A stretch of 5,657 nucleotides of DNA from Dehalococcoidia bacterium (GCA_030643515.1 DAOWLH010000095.1:1-5657); one strand, 5' to 3'; shown: positions 1 through 5,397, numbered from the stretch's first letter. Notes: generated by a model from the letters alone, not told the origin. Translations and numbers: made by a program.

Positions 1-302
1 AAGCCCTGGGGCAGTACGATGCCCATGTCGGCGGCGCCTTCGGCAACGGCTTGCTTCATTTCACCGGCGGTGTCATATTCCTTGGTAACCACCGAATCAA
101 GCTCCTGCACCATGGCCACCAGCTGCGAGTCTCCTTCGTCGGCTATACCCAGCCGGGGTTTGTCGCTGAGAAAGGTGCCGAAGACCAGTGATAATAACAG
201 CGAGATAAGAACGGGAGCGACGATGGCCAAGATAAAGATGAAGTTCTTTGGCCCCTGCCACAGCTCCGTAAACAACAGGACAGCTATCCTTTTGGGATTC
301 AT
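1..302 (-). CDS. ABC-2 type transporter permease, second subunit (N-terminal part, runs off the left edge)
   Basis: Hand translation from the ATG at 302-300 gives 100 residues without a stop before the window ends, so the 3' part is missing. The protein starts MNPKRIAVLLFTELWQGPKN, followed by a strongly hydrophobic stretch at about residues 20-44 (first membrane helix). A soluble, probably extracytoplasmic stretch follows. This matches the layout of ABC-2 exporter permeases, with a short cytoplasmic head, TM1, and a large external domain before the remaining helices. The external part ends in AVAEGAADMGIVLP, which resembles AVTEGKYAAGIALP in the neighbouring permease, so the two are paralogues and probably form a heterodimer. 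The start codon overlaps the stop of the upstream permease by four bases (ATGA), which indicates translational coupling. The exported substrate cannot be read from the sequence. Confidence 0.88.
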   Translation of the reverse strand, partial: MNPKRIAVLLFTELWQGPKNFIFILAIVAPVLISLLLSLVFGTFLSDKPRLGIADEGDSQLVAMVQELDSVVTKEYDTAGEMKQAVAEGAADMGIVLPQG

Positions 303-1354
303 TGCAGCTTCCTCCTCAGTGCCATAATGCCGGCGGCAACAAAGGCTGCGTTGAAGCCGGTGAGTATCAGCAGGTTGCTCCAGATGTCGCCCCAGCCGGC
401 ATCAAAGCTGGCAACCTGGTGAACGGTATCGACCAGGTAATACGAGGGAAGGACTTTCACCCAGCCGGTGATGGTGCCGGGGAAGAGGATGCCGAACGCC
501 GGCACGCTCAATGCGATTATTACGACAACTCCCCAGGCCATAACCGACATCATATCCTTGGCCAGAGAGGCTACCAGGAAGGCGACTCCGGTAACCAGAA
601 TACCGCCGAGGAAGAGCGCGGTGAGCATTATCAACGGCTGGCTGCTCAAACCACCGACAATGGCCATGAATAAGACCACCTGTCCAAAGGCAAGACCGAT
701 GCCCATTATTGCCTTGGCAGCGAACAGGTCGGTGACCGTCATCGGGGTAATCAGCAGCGCCTGGAGAGTGCCATGCTCCACCTCTTCGCTGATGAGGCTG
801 GCCAGGCCCATGGTCTCGAACATCAGCAGTACGATGGCGAACAGGGGGCGCATGCGGTCCCGTGTCGGTATCTGCTCTCCTATTTTATCCGGCCCTAGAA
901 TCTCAGCCGAGGTCTCGATGGCCAGCGGCTGCCCGGTCTGTAAGTAGGCCAGCTCAGTCATCATAACCTCGATGGCATCTTTAACCTCCACCGGTGCATC
1001 GGCGGTAAAATAAAGCGTTATCAGGGGTTTTAGACCCTGAGCCAGTTTGTCCAGTATATCCGCCGGCAGGGCGATACCGGCGGCATACTTGCCCTCGGTC
1101 ACCGCCGATATCAAGGCCTCTTCGGACTCAACCATGTCAATGACCAGGCCTTCTTCGGGAATCAGTTCAAAGACCGGCGGCACCACCTGGGCGTACAGGC
1201 CGACTTTCAGGCTTTCATTAACCGTACTCGGCATAACGAAGTAGATTATTATATAGGTTATAAGACCGAAGACGGTGATTAAGGCGTAAAACTTGTTCCG
1301 GAAGTAAAGGGACAGGTCTTTAGCCGCCAGAGCCCTGATAATACCGAAGTTCAT
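299..1354 (-). CDS. ABC-2 type transporter permease, first subunit
   Basis: This is a complete 351-residue membrane protein. Residues 1-20 form a charged cytoplasmic head and 22-41 a first membrane helix. Residues 43-167 form a soluble domain likely outside the membrane. Five more hydrophobic helices follow at about 170-188, 208-234, 241-265, 272-293 and 326-346, then a basic tail. Between helices 2 and 3 lies SEEVEHGTLQALLITPMTVT (189-208), the typical ABC-2 coupling segment that contacts the ATPase. This six-helix, large-loop plan fits the YbhR/YhgE-like or DrrB-like exporters used for drugs, lipids or other hydrophobic compounds. The start overlaps the ATPase stop by ATGA, and the stop overlaps the next permease start in the same way, so the three proteins are made in step. 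The substrate is unknown. Confidence 0.93.
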   Translation of the reverse strand: MNFGIIRALAAKDLSLYFRNKFYALITVFGLITYIIIYFVMPSTVNESLKVGLYAQVVPPVFELIPEEGLVIDMVESEEALISAVTEGKYAAGIALPADILDKLAQGLKPLITLYFTADAPVEVKDAIEVMMTELAYLQTGQPLAIETSAEILGPDKIGEQIPTRDRMRPLFAIVLLMFETMGLASLISEEVEHGTLQALLITPMTVTDLFAAKAIMGIGLAFGQVVLFMAIVGGLSSQPLIMLTALFLGGILVTGVAFLVASLAKDMMSVMAWGVVVIIALSVPAFGILFPGTITGWVKVLPSYYLVDTVHQVASFDAGWGDIWSNLLILTGFNAAFVAAGIMALRRKLQ

Positions 1355-2217
1355 TCGCTGAGCCTCCGTCCGGTCAGCTTGATGAAGATGTCCTCCAGCG
1401 TGGCCTCCTCGCTGTGGATGGTGACCACCTTCTCCCGGGCGAACAAATTGTGTATTTCCTCCGGTGTCTGCGGGGTATCGAGGACGATTTCGCGGCTCTC
1501 AAGCTTGCTTCCCTTGCCGGATATGCTGGCCTTTAGTGCTCTTTTACCATACTGTTGCTTGAGGTTATGCGGCGTGTCCAGGGCAACAATCTTGCCCTGG
1601 TTCATAAAGGCCACCCGGTCGGAGAGCTTGTCGGCCTCCATCATGTCGTGGGTGGTTAAAAAGACGGTAGCGCCGCGCTGTCGCTCTTCAAGGATGATGT
1701 CCCTGATGGCTTCCGAGGATGCCGGGTCAAGGCCTGAGGTCGGCTCGTCGAGGAACAGTATCCGCGGACGGCTGACCAGCGACCGGGCCACCATAAGACG
1801 CTGTTTCATTCCCTTGGAGTAGTGCTCCACCCGGTCTTTTTCCCGGCCGGACAGCCCCACTCTTTCAAGCAAGGCATAAACATCAAAAGAGCCGACATTA
1901 AAAAGGCGGGCGAATAGCTTCAGGTTCTCTACGGCGCTCATCTGCTCGTAGAGGTTGGTCTCCTCAAAGCAGACACCTATCTCCGCCTGCACCCGCTCCA
2001 CATTCCGGGAAACGTCCATGTCCATAAGCACCGCCCGGCCTGCCCTGGGCTTGAGCTGCCCGGTGAGCATCTTGATGGCGGTCGTCTTACCGGCTCCGTT
2101 GGGTCCCAGAAAGCCCAGTATCTCCCCCTGGGCAACGGTGAAATTGATGTGGTCAACGGCAACCAGCTGACCGTACCAGTAAGTTAAATCTTCGGCGACA
2201 ATGGCATCTGCTGACAT
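1351..2217 (-). CDS. ABC transporter ATP-binding protein (exporter type)
   Basis: This 288-residue nucleotide-binding subunit powers export through the two permeases encoded next. Walker A is GPNGAGKTT (38-46). The signature is YSKGMKQR (133-140), a common variant of LSGGQ in DrrA/CcmA-like ATPases. Walker B is ILFLDEP (153-159), the D-loop SGLD (161-164), and the switch histidine is His190 in TTHDM. The Q-loop position reads GVCFEETNLY, with Glu85 where most members have Gln. About 70 residues after the core form a C-terminal extension ending in ATLEDIFIKLTGR, typical of exporter ATPases of this group. The ATG at 2217-2215 is supported by AAAGGAG at 2229-2223, five bases away. The gene starts 22 bases after the TetR remnant ends. 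Confidence 0.95.
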   Translation of the reverse strand: MSADAIVAEDLTYWYGQLVAVDHINFTVAQGEILGFLGPNGAGKTTAIKMLTGQLKPRAGRAVLMDMDVSRNVERVQAEIGVCFEETNLYEQMSAVENLKLFARLFNVGSFDVYALLERVGLSGREKDRVEHYSKGMKQRLMVARSLVSRPRILFLDEPTSGLDPASSEAIRDIILEERQRGATVFLTTHDMMEADKLSDRVAFMNQGKIVALDTPHNLKQQYGKRALKASISGKGSKLESREIVLDTPQTPEEIHNLFAREKVVTIHSEEATLEDIFIKLTGRRLSE

Positions 2218-2222
2218 TTTGG

Positions 2223-2229
2223 CTCCTTT
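2223..2229 (-). promoter_or_regulatory. Ribosome binding site of the ABC ATPase gene
   Basis: Read on the minus strand this is AAAGGAG, five bases before the ATG at 2217. It is a strong Shine-Dalgarno match and fixes the start of the ATPase gene. Translation here does not depend on coupling to the TetR remnant just upstream. Confidence 0.8.
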
Positions 2230-2239
2230 CTATCTGCCC

Positions 2240-2503
2240 CTATTCGGGTGGCCTGTTTTTATTGCCCATCAGCCCGTAGAGGTACAGGGATGATATTTCC
2301 CGTACCGGTCTGGCGTTGCGTTCCGGGGTAGTAAATATGCCGGCGTGGTCGCTTATACCCCGGCGTAGTATATCGAAGTAGAGCATGATGGCTTCCTGGG
2401 AAATCTCCGGGTTGATGTAGCCCTGGCGTTTGCCCTCTTCGTAGAAATCGCAGTAATTTATCATTTTGAAAGGTGTAGTGGGGTATTCGGATAAGAAGAG
2501 GCA
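2240..2503 (-). pseudogene. TetR-family transcriptional regulator remnant (C-terminal part only)
   Basis: The open frame runs from a TAG at 2506-2504 to a TAG at 2242-2240, about 87 codons. The first in-frame ATG is at 2464, with no Shine-Dalgarno sequence before it. The residues resemble the ligand-binding C-terminal helices of TetR regulators: YEEGKRQGYINPEISQEAIM is the typical glycine-bounded 'efiEeGkrqGyI.p' segment, and REISSLYLYGLMG matches the last helix. Members of the family are about 190-220 residues long, so the whole DNA-binding helix-turn-helix and much of the ligand domain are absent. Nothing resembling them lies upstream, where an AT-rich unrelated gene sits instead. TetR genes commonly precede and repress ABC export cassettes like the one that follows. 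The homology call is from recognition of the pattern only. A short independent protein from the 2464 ATG cannot be excluded. Confidence 0.7.
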
Positions 2504-2509
2504 CTAGAA

Positions 2510-2806
2510 CTATCGCCAGCCTATCAAATTTGCAGCTATTTCCAAGGGTGTCATCTCTTCAGATTCCAATCGGAGGAATTGCGAAAGCCTTTTGGGTTCT
2601 CTGATTATTGATAGAGCTTCGGATTCACCAGTACCAGACACTACAAGAAGTTGATATATATCTTTAAGCCTTTCGGGGCTATTATTGTACTGCTTTAGGA
2701 TTTGTACGATACTGGGATTACTGGAGATTTTAGATAAATTCTCATCCAGTCTTTTAGCACGATTATTCGATTCTTCTAGCCAGTCCTTGAACCAATCTCT
2801 GCCCAT
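2510..2806 (-). CDS. Hypothetical 98-residue protein, unrecognised
   Basis: I do not recognise a family. The protein is soluble and mostly charged or polar, has no cysteine and no membrane segment, and looks largely helical. It starts MGRDWFKDWLEESNNRAKRL and ends in a segment containing EEMTPLEIAANLIGWR. The gene is AT-rich, about 39% GC over 2521-2820 by hand count against about 60% over 2041-2160 in the ABC gene, so it is probably a recent arrival. The ATG at 2806-2804 has no Shine-Dalgarno sequence. A consensus promoter ends ten bases upstream, so the transcript would have only a few untranslated bases. That fit between promoter and start is the best evidence that the gene is real. Its stop lies four bases before the TAG that bounds the truncated TetR frame. 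Confidence 0.6.
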   Translation of the reverse strand: MGRDWFKDWLEESNNRAKRLDENLSKISSNPSIVQILKQYNNSPERLKDIYQLLVVSGTGESEALSIIREPKRLSQFLRLESEEMTPLEIAANLIGWR

Positions 2807-2816
2807 ATTGTGTCTG

Positions 2817-2844
2817 ATTATAATACCAGATTATGAAGTGTCAA
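2817..2844 (-). promoter_or_regulatory. Consensus sigma-70-type promoter for the 98-residue gene
   Basis: On the minus strand TTGACA (2844-2839) and TATAAT (2822-2817) are separated by 16 bases. Both boxes match the housekeeping consensus at all six positions. The expected transcription start lies about six to seven bases past the -10 box, around 2811-2810. That is only about four bases before the ATG at 2806, so the mRNA would be nearly leaderless. No terminator is visible between here and the ABC genes, so transcripts may continue through the TetR remnant into the exporter cassette. GATTAT occurs twice on the plus strand here (2816-2821 and 2829-2834), one copy overlapping the -10 box. Confidence 0.75.
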
Positions 2845-2947
2845 GGGGTTTCGGGTCTGGGGATTGGTTCCATTGAGGGGTCTGTTGATGTGCTGTGGTC
2901 AATCGCTGGCGTCTTCTGCGCCCCCTCCCACTTAAACATAGCCGTCA

Positions 2948-3178
2948 TCAGTGTGTTTTCTTAACATAAGTCCGGATCTTCCCCCCATCCTCCTCCATTC
3001 CCAGAAACTCGTGTCCGGTAACCTCGCACCAGGCCGGCATGTCCTCCTTTATCCCCGTGTCGTCGGCTATCACTTCCAGTATTTCCCCCACCTTCAGTTG
3101 CTTAAACTTGTCCGCGGTCTTGATGATGGGCATCGGGCAATACAGCCCGGTACAATCCAAGTTCTGGTCTGCCTTCAT
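2948..3178 (-). CDS. tusA: TusA-family sulfurtransferase (sulfur carrier protein)
   Basis: This 76-residue protein has the size and pattern of TusA/SirA. The family motif is near the N-terminus as LDCTGLYCPMPIIKT, with CPxP cysteine Cys14 as the persulfide carrier. Further cysteines are Cys9 and Cys51 (PAWCEVTGHEFLG). The C-terminal half follows the family's second strand and helix and ends in a basic tail. TusA proteins hand persulfide sulfur between desulfurases or rhodaneses, DsrE-type proteins and final acceptors in the cytoplasm. The ATG at 3178 was chosen because AAGGAGGGGG sits just before it and the homology starts here. A longer reading to 3358 would run back across the end of the DsrE-family gene. 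The stop is a tandem TGATGA. It is the last gene of the sulfur block. Confidence 0.93.
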   Translation of the reverse strand: MKADQNLDCTGLYCPMPIIKTADKFKQLKVGEILEVIADDTGIKEDMPAWCEVTGHEFLGMEEDGGKIRTYVKKTH

Positions 3179-3180
3179 CT

Positions 3181-3190
3181 CCCCCTCCTT
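3181..3190 (-). promoter_or_regulatory. Ribosome binding site of tusA
   Basis: Read on the minus strand this is AAGGAGGGGG, ending two bases before the ATG at 3178, with the AAGGAGG core five bases away. It is the strongest Shine-Dalgarno match in the window and sets the tusA start at 3178 rather than at upstream codons inside the preceding gene. Confidence 0.8.
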
Positions 3191-3215
3191 AATCTGTCTA
3201 GAGTGAAAGTCTGGT

Positions 3216-3707
3216 TTAGATGAAAAGGGATACCTTTGATTCCCGGGCTTCACGTAGAAAATAGGTAGCCCCGGCCGTGCTGGTGACCTCATCACGGAAG
3301 GCATCCTCCGGTATACCCATGACACCACAGGAGGTGGTACAGGCGATAAGCTTGACACCCATCTCGTGCGACATGGCGATGAACTCGTCTATAGTGGGCG
3401 TGTTGGTATCTTTCATCAGACCTTTCATCATCCAGGTACCCAGGCCGAGCATGTTAAACTTGGACATGGTCAGCCTCCTGGAGCCGCCACGGTTTATGAA
3501 GTTGAGCATCTTTCTCATTATGCCCTTGCTCTTAATCCCACCCTCGTTCTTCTTGATGACGTTAAGACCCCAGAAGGTGAAGAACATGCTGACCTCCATA
3601 CCCATACTGGCTCCCGAGGTGGCCAGTATAAAAGCGGCTAACGCACGGTCCAGGTCACCACTAAAGACAACTATGCTCAGTTTTTCCTTTTCAGCCAATT
3701 TGAGCAC
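3216..3707 (-). CDS. DsrE/DsrF-like (DsrE2-type) sulfur-relay family protein
   Basis: The protein is 163 residues from a GTG start. It opens with LSIVVFSGDLDRALAAFILA (10-29), followed by MGMEVSMFFTFWGLN (35-49), characteristic of the DsrE2/COG2210-like branch of the DsrE fold. A long basic and methionine-rich insert (about 52-99) and a closing strand ending SLFI are also typical. The cysteine site is IACTTSCGVMGIPEDAF, with Cys123 and Cys127. As I recall the family, it has the first cysteine, while Cys127 replaces a non-cysteine residue in many members. DsrE-type proteins exchange persulfide sulfur with TusA, and tusA follows 37 bases later. The start is uncertain. AAGGGGG directly abuts the GTG at 3707 but is well spaced (8 bases) for a TTG at 3698, which would shorten the protein by three residues. 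The function is inferred from family and context. Confidence 0.85.
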   Translation of the reverse strand: MLKLAEKEKLSIVVFSGDLDRALAAFILATSGASMGMEVSMFFTFWGLNVIKKNEGGIKSKGIMRKMLNFINRGGSRRLTMSKFNMLGLGTWMMKGLMKDTNTPTIDEFIAMSHEMGVKLIACTTSCGVMGIPEDAFRDEVTSTAGATYFLREARESKVSLFI

Positions 3708-3713
3708 CCCCTT
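3707..3713 (-). promoter_or_regulatory. Shine-Dalgarno sequence of the DsrE-family gene
   Basis: On the minus strand AAGGGGG ends on the first base of the GTG codon at 3707. Zero spacing is poor for initiation there. The TTG at 3698-3696 is in the same frame, eight bases further on, at normal spacing. The site therefore favours the TTG start, though only N-terminal mapping or a start-site comparison would settle it. Confidence 0.5.
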
Positions 3714-3736
3714 AAGTGTTTTTTGTCGCCTGGTAA

Positions 3737-4132
3737 TTAAGTGCTGGCGGCTTCCTTTTCCTTCTTTTTATCCCGGTAGTTCTTGATCGCCTTGTGTAGG
3801 GCCTGAGCACCGAGGTTGGAGCAGTGAAATTTTGCCTTGGGCAATCCTCCCAGTTCGCCAGCCACCAACTCAGGCGTGAATTTCATCACCTCATCCAGTG
3901 TCTTGCCCTTGGCCATTTCAGTGACCATGCTGGAGACGGCAATGGCAGCACCGCAGCCAAACGTCTTGAACTTGACATCGTCGATGCGGTCGTCTTTAAC
4001 CTTTATGTAAAATGTCATCATGTCGCCGCATATCGGATTCCCCACTTCACCGATACCATCGGGGTTTTCAATCTCGCCGACATTCCGCGGGTTCATGAAA
4101 TGATCCATTACTTTGTCGCTGTAAATAGGCAT
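3737..4132 (-). CDS. iscU: IscU/NifU-type iron-sulfur cluster scaffold protein
   Basis: This 131-residue protein has the usual length of stand-alone IscU. All three cluster-ligand cysteines are present: Cys35 in GNPICGDMM, Cys60 in FKTFGCGAAIA and Cys104 in KFHCSNLG. Asp37, two residues after the first cysteine, is the conserved aspartate that affects cluster release. The N-terminus (YSDKVMDHFMNPRNVG) is typical. The chaperone-recognition motif LPPVK before the third cysteine is LPKAK here, so an HscA/HscB-type transfer step is unlikely, and no hscA or hscB lies nearby. The C-terminus is a lysine/glutamate-rich tail. The gene starts one base after the iscS-like stop, with GGGAGG (4146-4141) eight bases upstream. 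Pairing with that neighbour is therefore nearly certain. Its product builds [2Fe-2S] clusters for transfer to apoproteins in the cytoplasm. Confidence 0.95.
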   Translation of the reverse strand: MPIYSDKVMDHFMNPRNVGEIENPDGIGEVGNPICGDMMTFYIKVKDDRIDDVKFKTFGCGAAIAVSSMVTEMAKGKTLDEVMKFTPELVAGELGGLPKAKFHCSNLGAQALHKAIKNYRDKKKEKEAAST

Positions 4133-4133
4133 A

Positions 4134-5321
4134 TTACACGCCTCCCTTCCCCTCTTTGATAAATTTTGAGTAGAGCGGCGACATTTGCCGCAGCCTATCC
4201 ACGACGAGGGGCAGCACTTCTAACACACGGTCAACATCCTCCGGCGTATTGTTAATACCAAAGCTGAAGAGTATGGAGCCCTGGGCCACCTCGTGGGATA
4301 TGCCCATGGCAATGAGAACGTGTGAGGCTTTGAGTGCCCGTGAAGTGCAGGCGGAACCACTGGTCACGGCCACGCCCTGGCTGTTTAACAGCATAAGCAT
4401 GGCTTCGCCCTCGATAAATCGTACGCAAAAGCTGGCATTACCGGGGAGACGGTGCCTGGGGTGACCGGTAACGAGCAGGTTCTCGATAACGGTGGGTAGC
4501 TGTGCCAGCAGGCAGTTGCGTAGCTTTTGAATCCGCTTGGTACGAGACGGTATGCTGCCGGCAGCCATTTCAGCCGCCTTGCCCATGCCGACAATGGCCG
4601 GTACGTTCTCGGTGCCGGCTCGCCGACCATCCTCCTGTATACCGCCGTCAATCAGAGGAATAACACGCACTCCCTTCCGCACCCAGAGGGCAGCAATTCC
4701 CTTGGGGCCGTAGAGTTGATTCCCGGCCAGGCTCAGGGCGTCAACTCCGAGCTCGGCTACATTTACCGGGATGGTGCCGACAGTAGCTACAGCATCGGTG
4801 TGGAGGATGACTCCGGCTTCACGGGTAACCCTAGCAATCTCTGCAATCGGCTCTATGGTACCCACCTCACTATTAGCGTGCATGACAGACACCAGCACCG
4901 TGTCTTTTCTGATTCGCTTCTTTACCTGGTCGGGGTCGACCAGACCGTATTTATCTACTGGAATCGAATCTAGCTCAAAGCCCCACTTCTCCAGGGTCTT
5001 GGCTGAGTGCAATACCGAGAAGTGCTCAATGGCGGAGGTAAGGATGTGCTTACCCTTGTTCTGCTGTGCCAGTGCCAGCCCCTTGATGGCCAGGTTATTG
5101 CTTTCCGAACCGCTGCCGGTAAAGATTATCTCCCCGGCACTGGCACCGATAAGACCGGCCACCTGAGACCGGGCGGCGTTAACGGCTTCACGGGCGACAT
5201 CCCCCCAGTCATGGAGAGAGGACGGGTTGCCGAAGAGCTCCCCCAGATATGGCATCATTGCCTCGCGGATCTCGGGAAGAAGAGCAGTCGCCGAAATATT
5301 ATCCAGATATGCCTTTCTCAT
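4134..5321 (-). CDS. iscS: IscS/NifS-family protein lacking the PLP-binding lysine (probable non-desulfurase IscU partner)
   Basis: This is a full-length (395 residues) class V aminotransferase-fold protein of the cysteine desulfurase family. Retained features are GNPSSLH (31-37), His100, Asn150 in MHANSEVG, Asp176 in HTDA, the RRAGTENV segment (233-240), and the loop cysteine Cys325 in TSGSACTS. The tail MSPLYSKFIKEG resembles the part of IscS that touches IscU. The PLP site is lost. Where E. coli IscS has FSGHKIYGPKG, with the Schiff-base lysine, this protein has LAGNQLYGPKG (198-208), so Ser, His and Lys become Ala199, Asn201 and Gln202. The usual Gln stacking near PLP is Ala179. The Arg of SIRFS, which holds the cysteine carboxylate, is Leu351. 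Archaeoglobus fulgidus IscS likewise lacks the lysine and supplies its cysteine as a cluster ligand in complex with IscU. The ATG at 5321 has GGGGTGA upstream. The fold call is certain; inactivity is inferred. Confidence 0.93.
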   Translation of the reverse strand: MRKAYLDNISATALLPEIREAMMPYLGELFGNPSSLHDWGDVAREAVNAARSQVAGLIGASAGEIIFTGSGSESNNLAIKGLALAQQNKGKHILTSAIEHFSVLHSAKTLEKWGFELDSIPVDKYGLVDPDQVKKRIRKDTVLVSVMHANSEVGTIEPIAEIARVTREAGVILHTDAVATVGTIPVNVAELGVDALSLAGNQLYGPKGIAALWVRKGVRVIPLIDGGIQEDGRRAGTENVPAIVGMGKAAEMAAGSIPSRTKRIQKLRNCLLAQLPTVIENLLVTGHPRHRLPGNASFCVRFIEGEAMLMLLNSQGVAVTSGSACTSRALKASHVLIAMGISHEVAQGSILFSFGINNTPEDVDRVLEVLPLVVDRLRQMSPLYSKFIKEGKGGV

Positions 5322-5356
5322 ATTATCACCCCGGATATTTTGCTCTTGAATTCTCC

Positions 5357-5385
5357 AGAATATTAGTTGAAATGCCCGTGGTCAA
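5357..5385 (-). promoter_or_regulatory. Candidate promoter of the iscS-iscU-dsrE-tusA operon
   Basis: On the minus strand TTGACC (5385-5380) and TATTCT (5362-5357) are separated by 17 bases, matching five and four of six consensus positions. It lies in the 76-base gap between fdhD and the iscS-like gene and would give a leader of about 30 bases. A 12-base palindrome ATTCTCCAGAAT (5350-5361) covers the -10 box and could bind a regulator. Readthrough from fdhD is also possible, as I see no convincing terminator in the gap. Confidence 0.45.
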
Positions 5386-5397
5386 GCCAGGCCAGAG

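Noticed and set aside
302..947. Overlapping plus-strand open frames opposite the permease gene.
   Set aside because: They lie antisense to a clear membrane protein gene, have low-complexity composition and no family pattern. They are shadows of its codon bias.
2259..2504. An alternative minus-strand frame over the TetR remnant.
   Set aside because: It is proline/arginine-rich with no pattern, whereas the neighbouring frame has clear TetR C-terminal features.
2845..2880. Four G-runs on the plus strand that could form a G-quadruplex just upstream of the consensus promoter.
   Set aside because: One run has only three G and the last loop is 14 bases. No functional placement beyond proximity is visible.
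2915..2929. Small inverted repeat GGCG-7-CGCC (within 2907-2922) after tusA as a possible terminator.
   Set aside because: The stem is only four base pairs with a seven-base loop and there is no T-run after it on the minus strand, so it does not qualify as an intrinsic terminator.
2841..2939. A 32-codon open frame on the minus strand starting ATG just after the tusA stop (begins MFKWEGAQKTP, ends RPETP).
   Set aside because: It has only a weak ribosome site and no family resemblance, and its stop overlaps the -35 box of the next promoter. A chance frame is more likely.
3179..3358. A longer tusA reading starting at 3358.
   Set aside because: The extra 60 residues overlap the end of the DsrE-family gene, have no TusA similarity, and the strong ribosome site points to 3178.
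3277..3786. A 169-codon plus-strand open frame opposite the DsrE-family gene.
   Set aside because: It is antisense to a conserved family member and its translation shows no recognisable motif. Its hydrophobic stretches mirror the sense codons.
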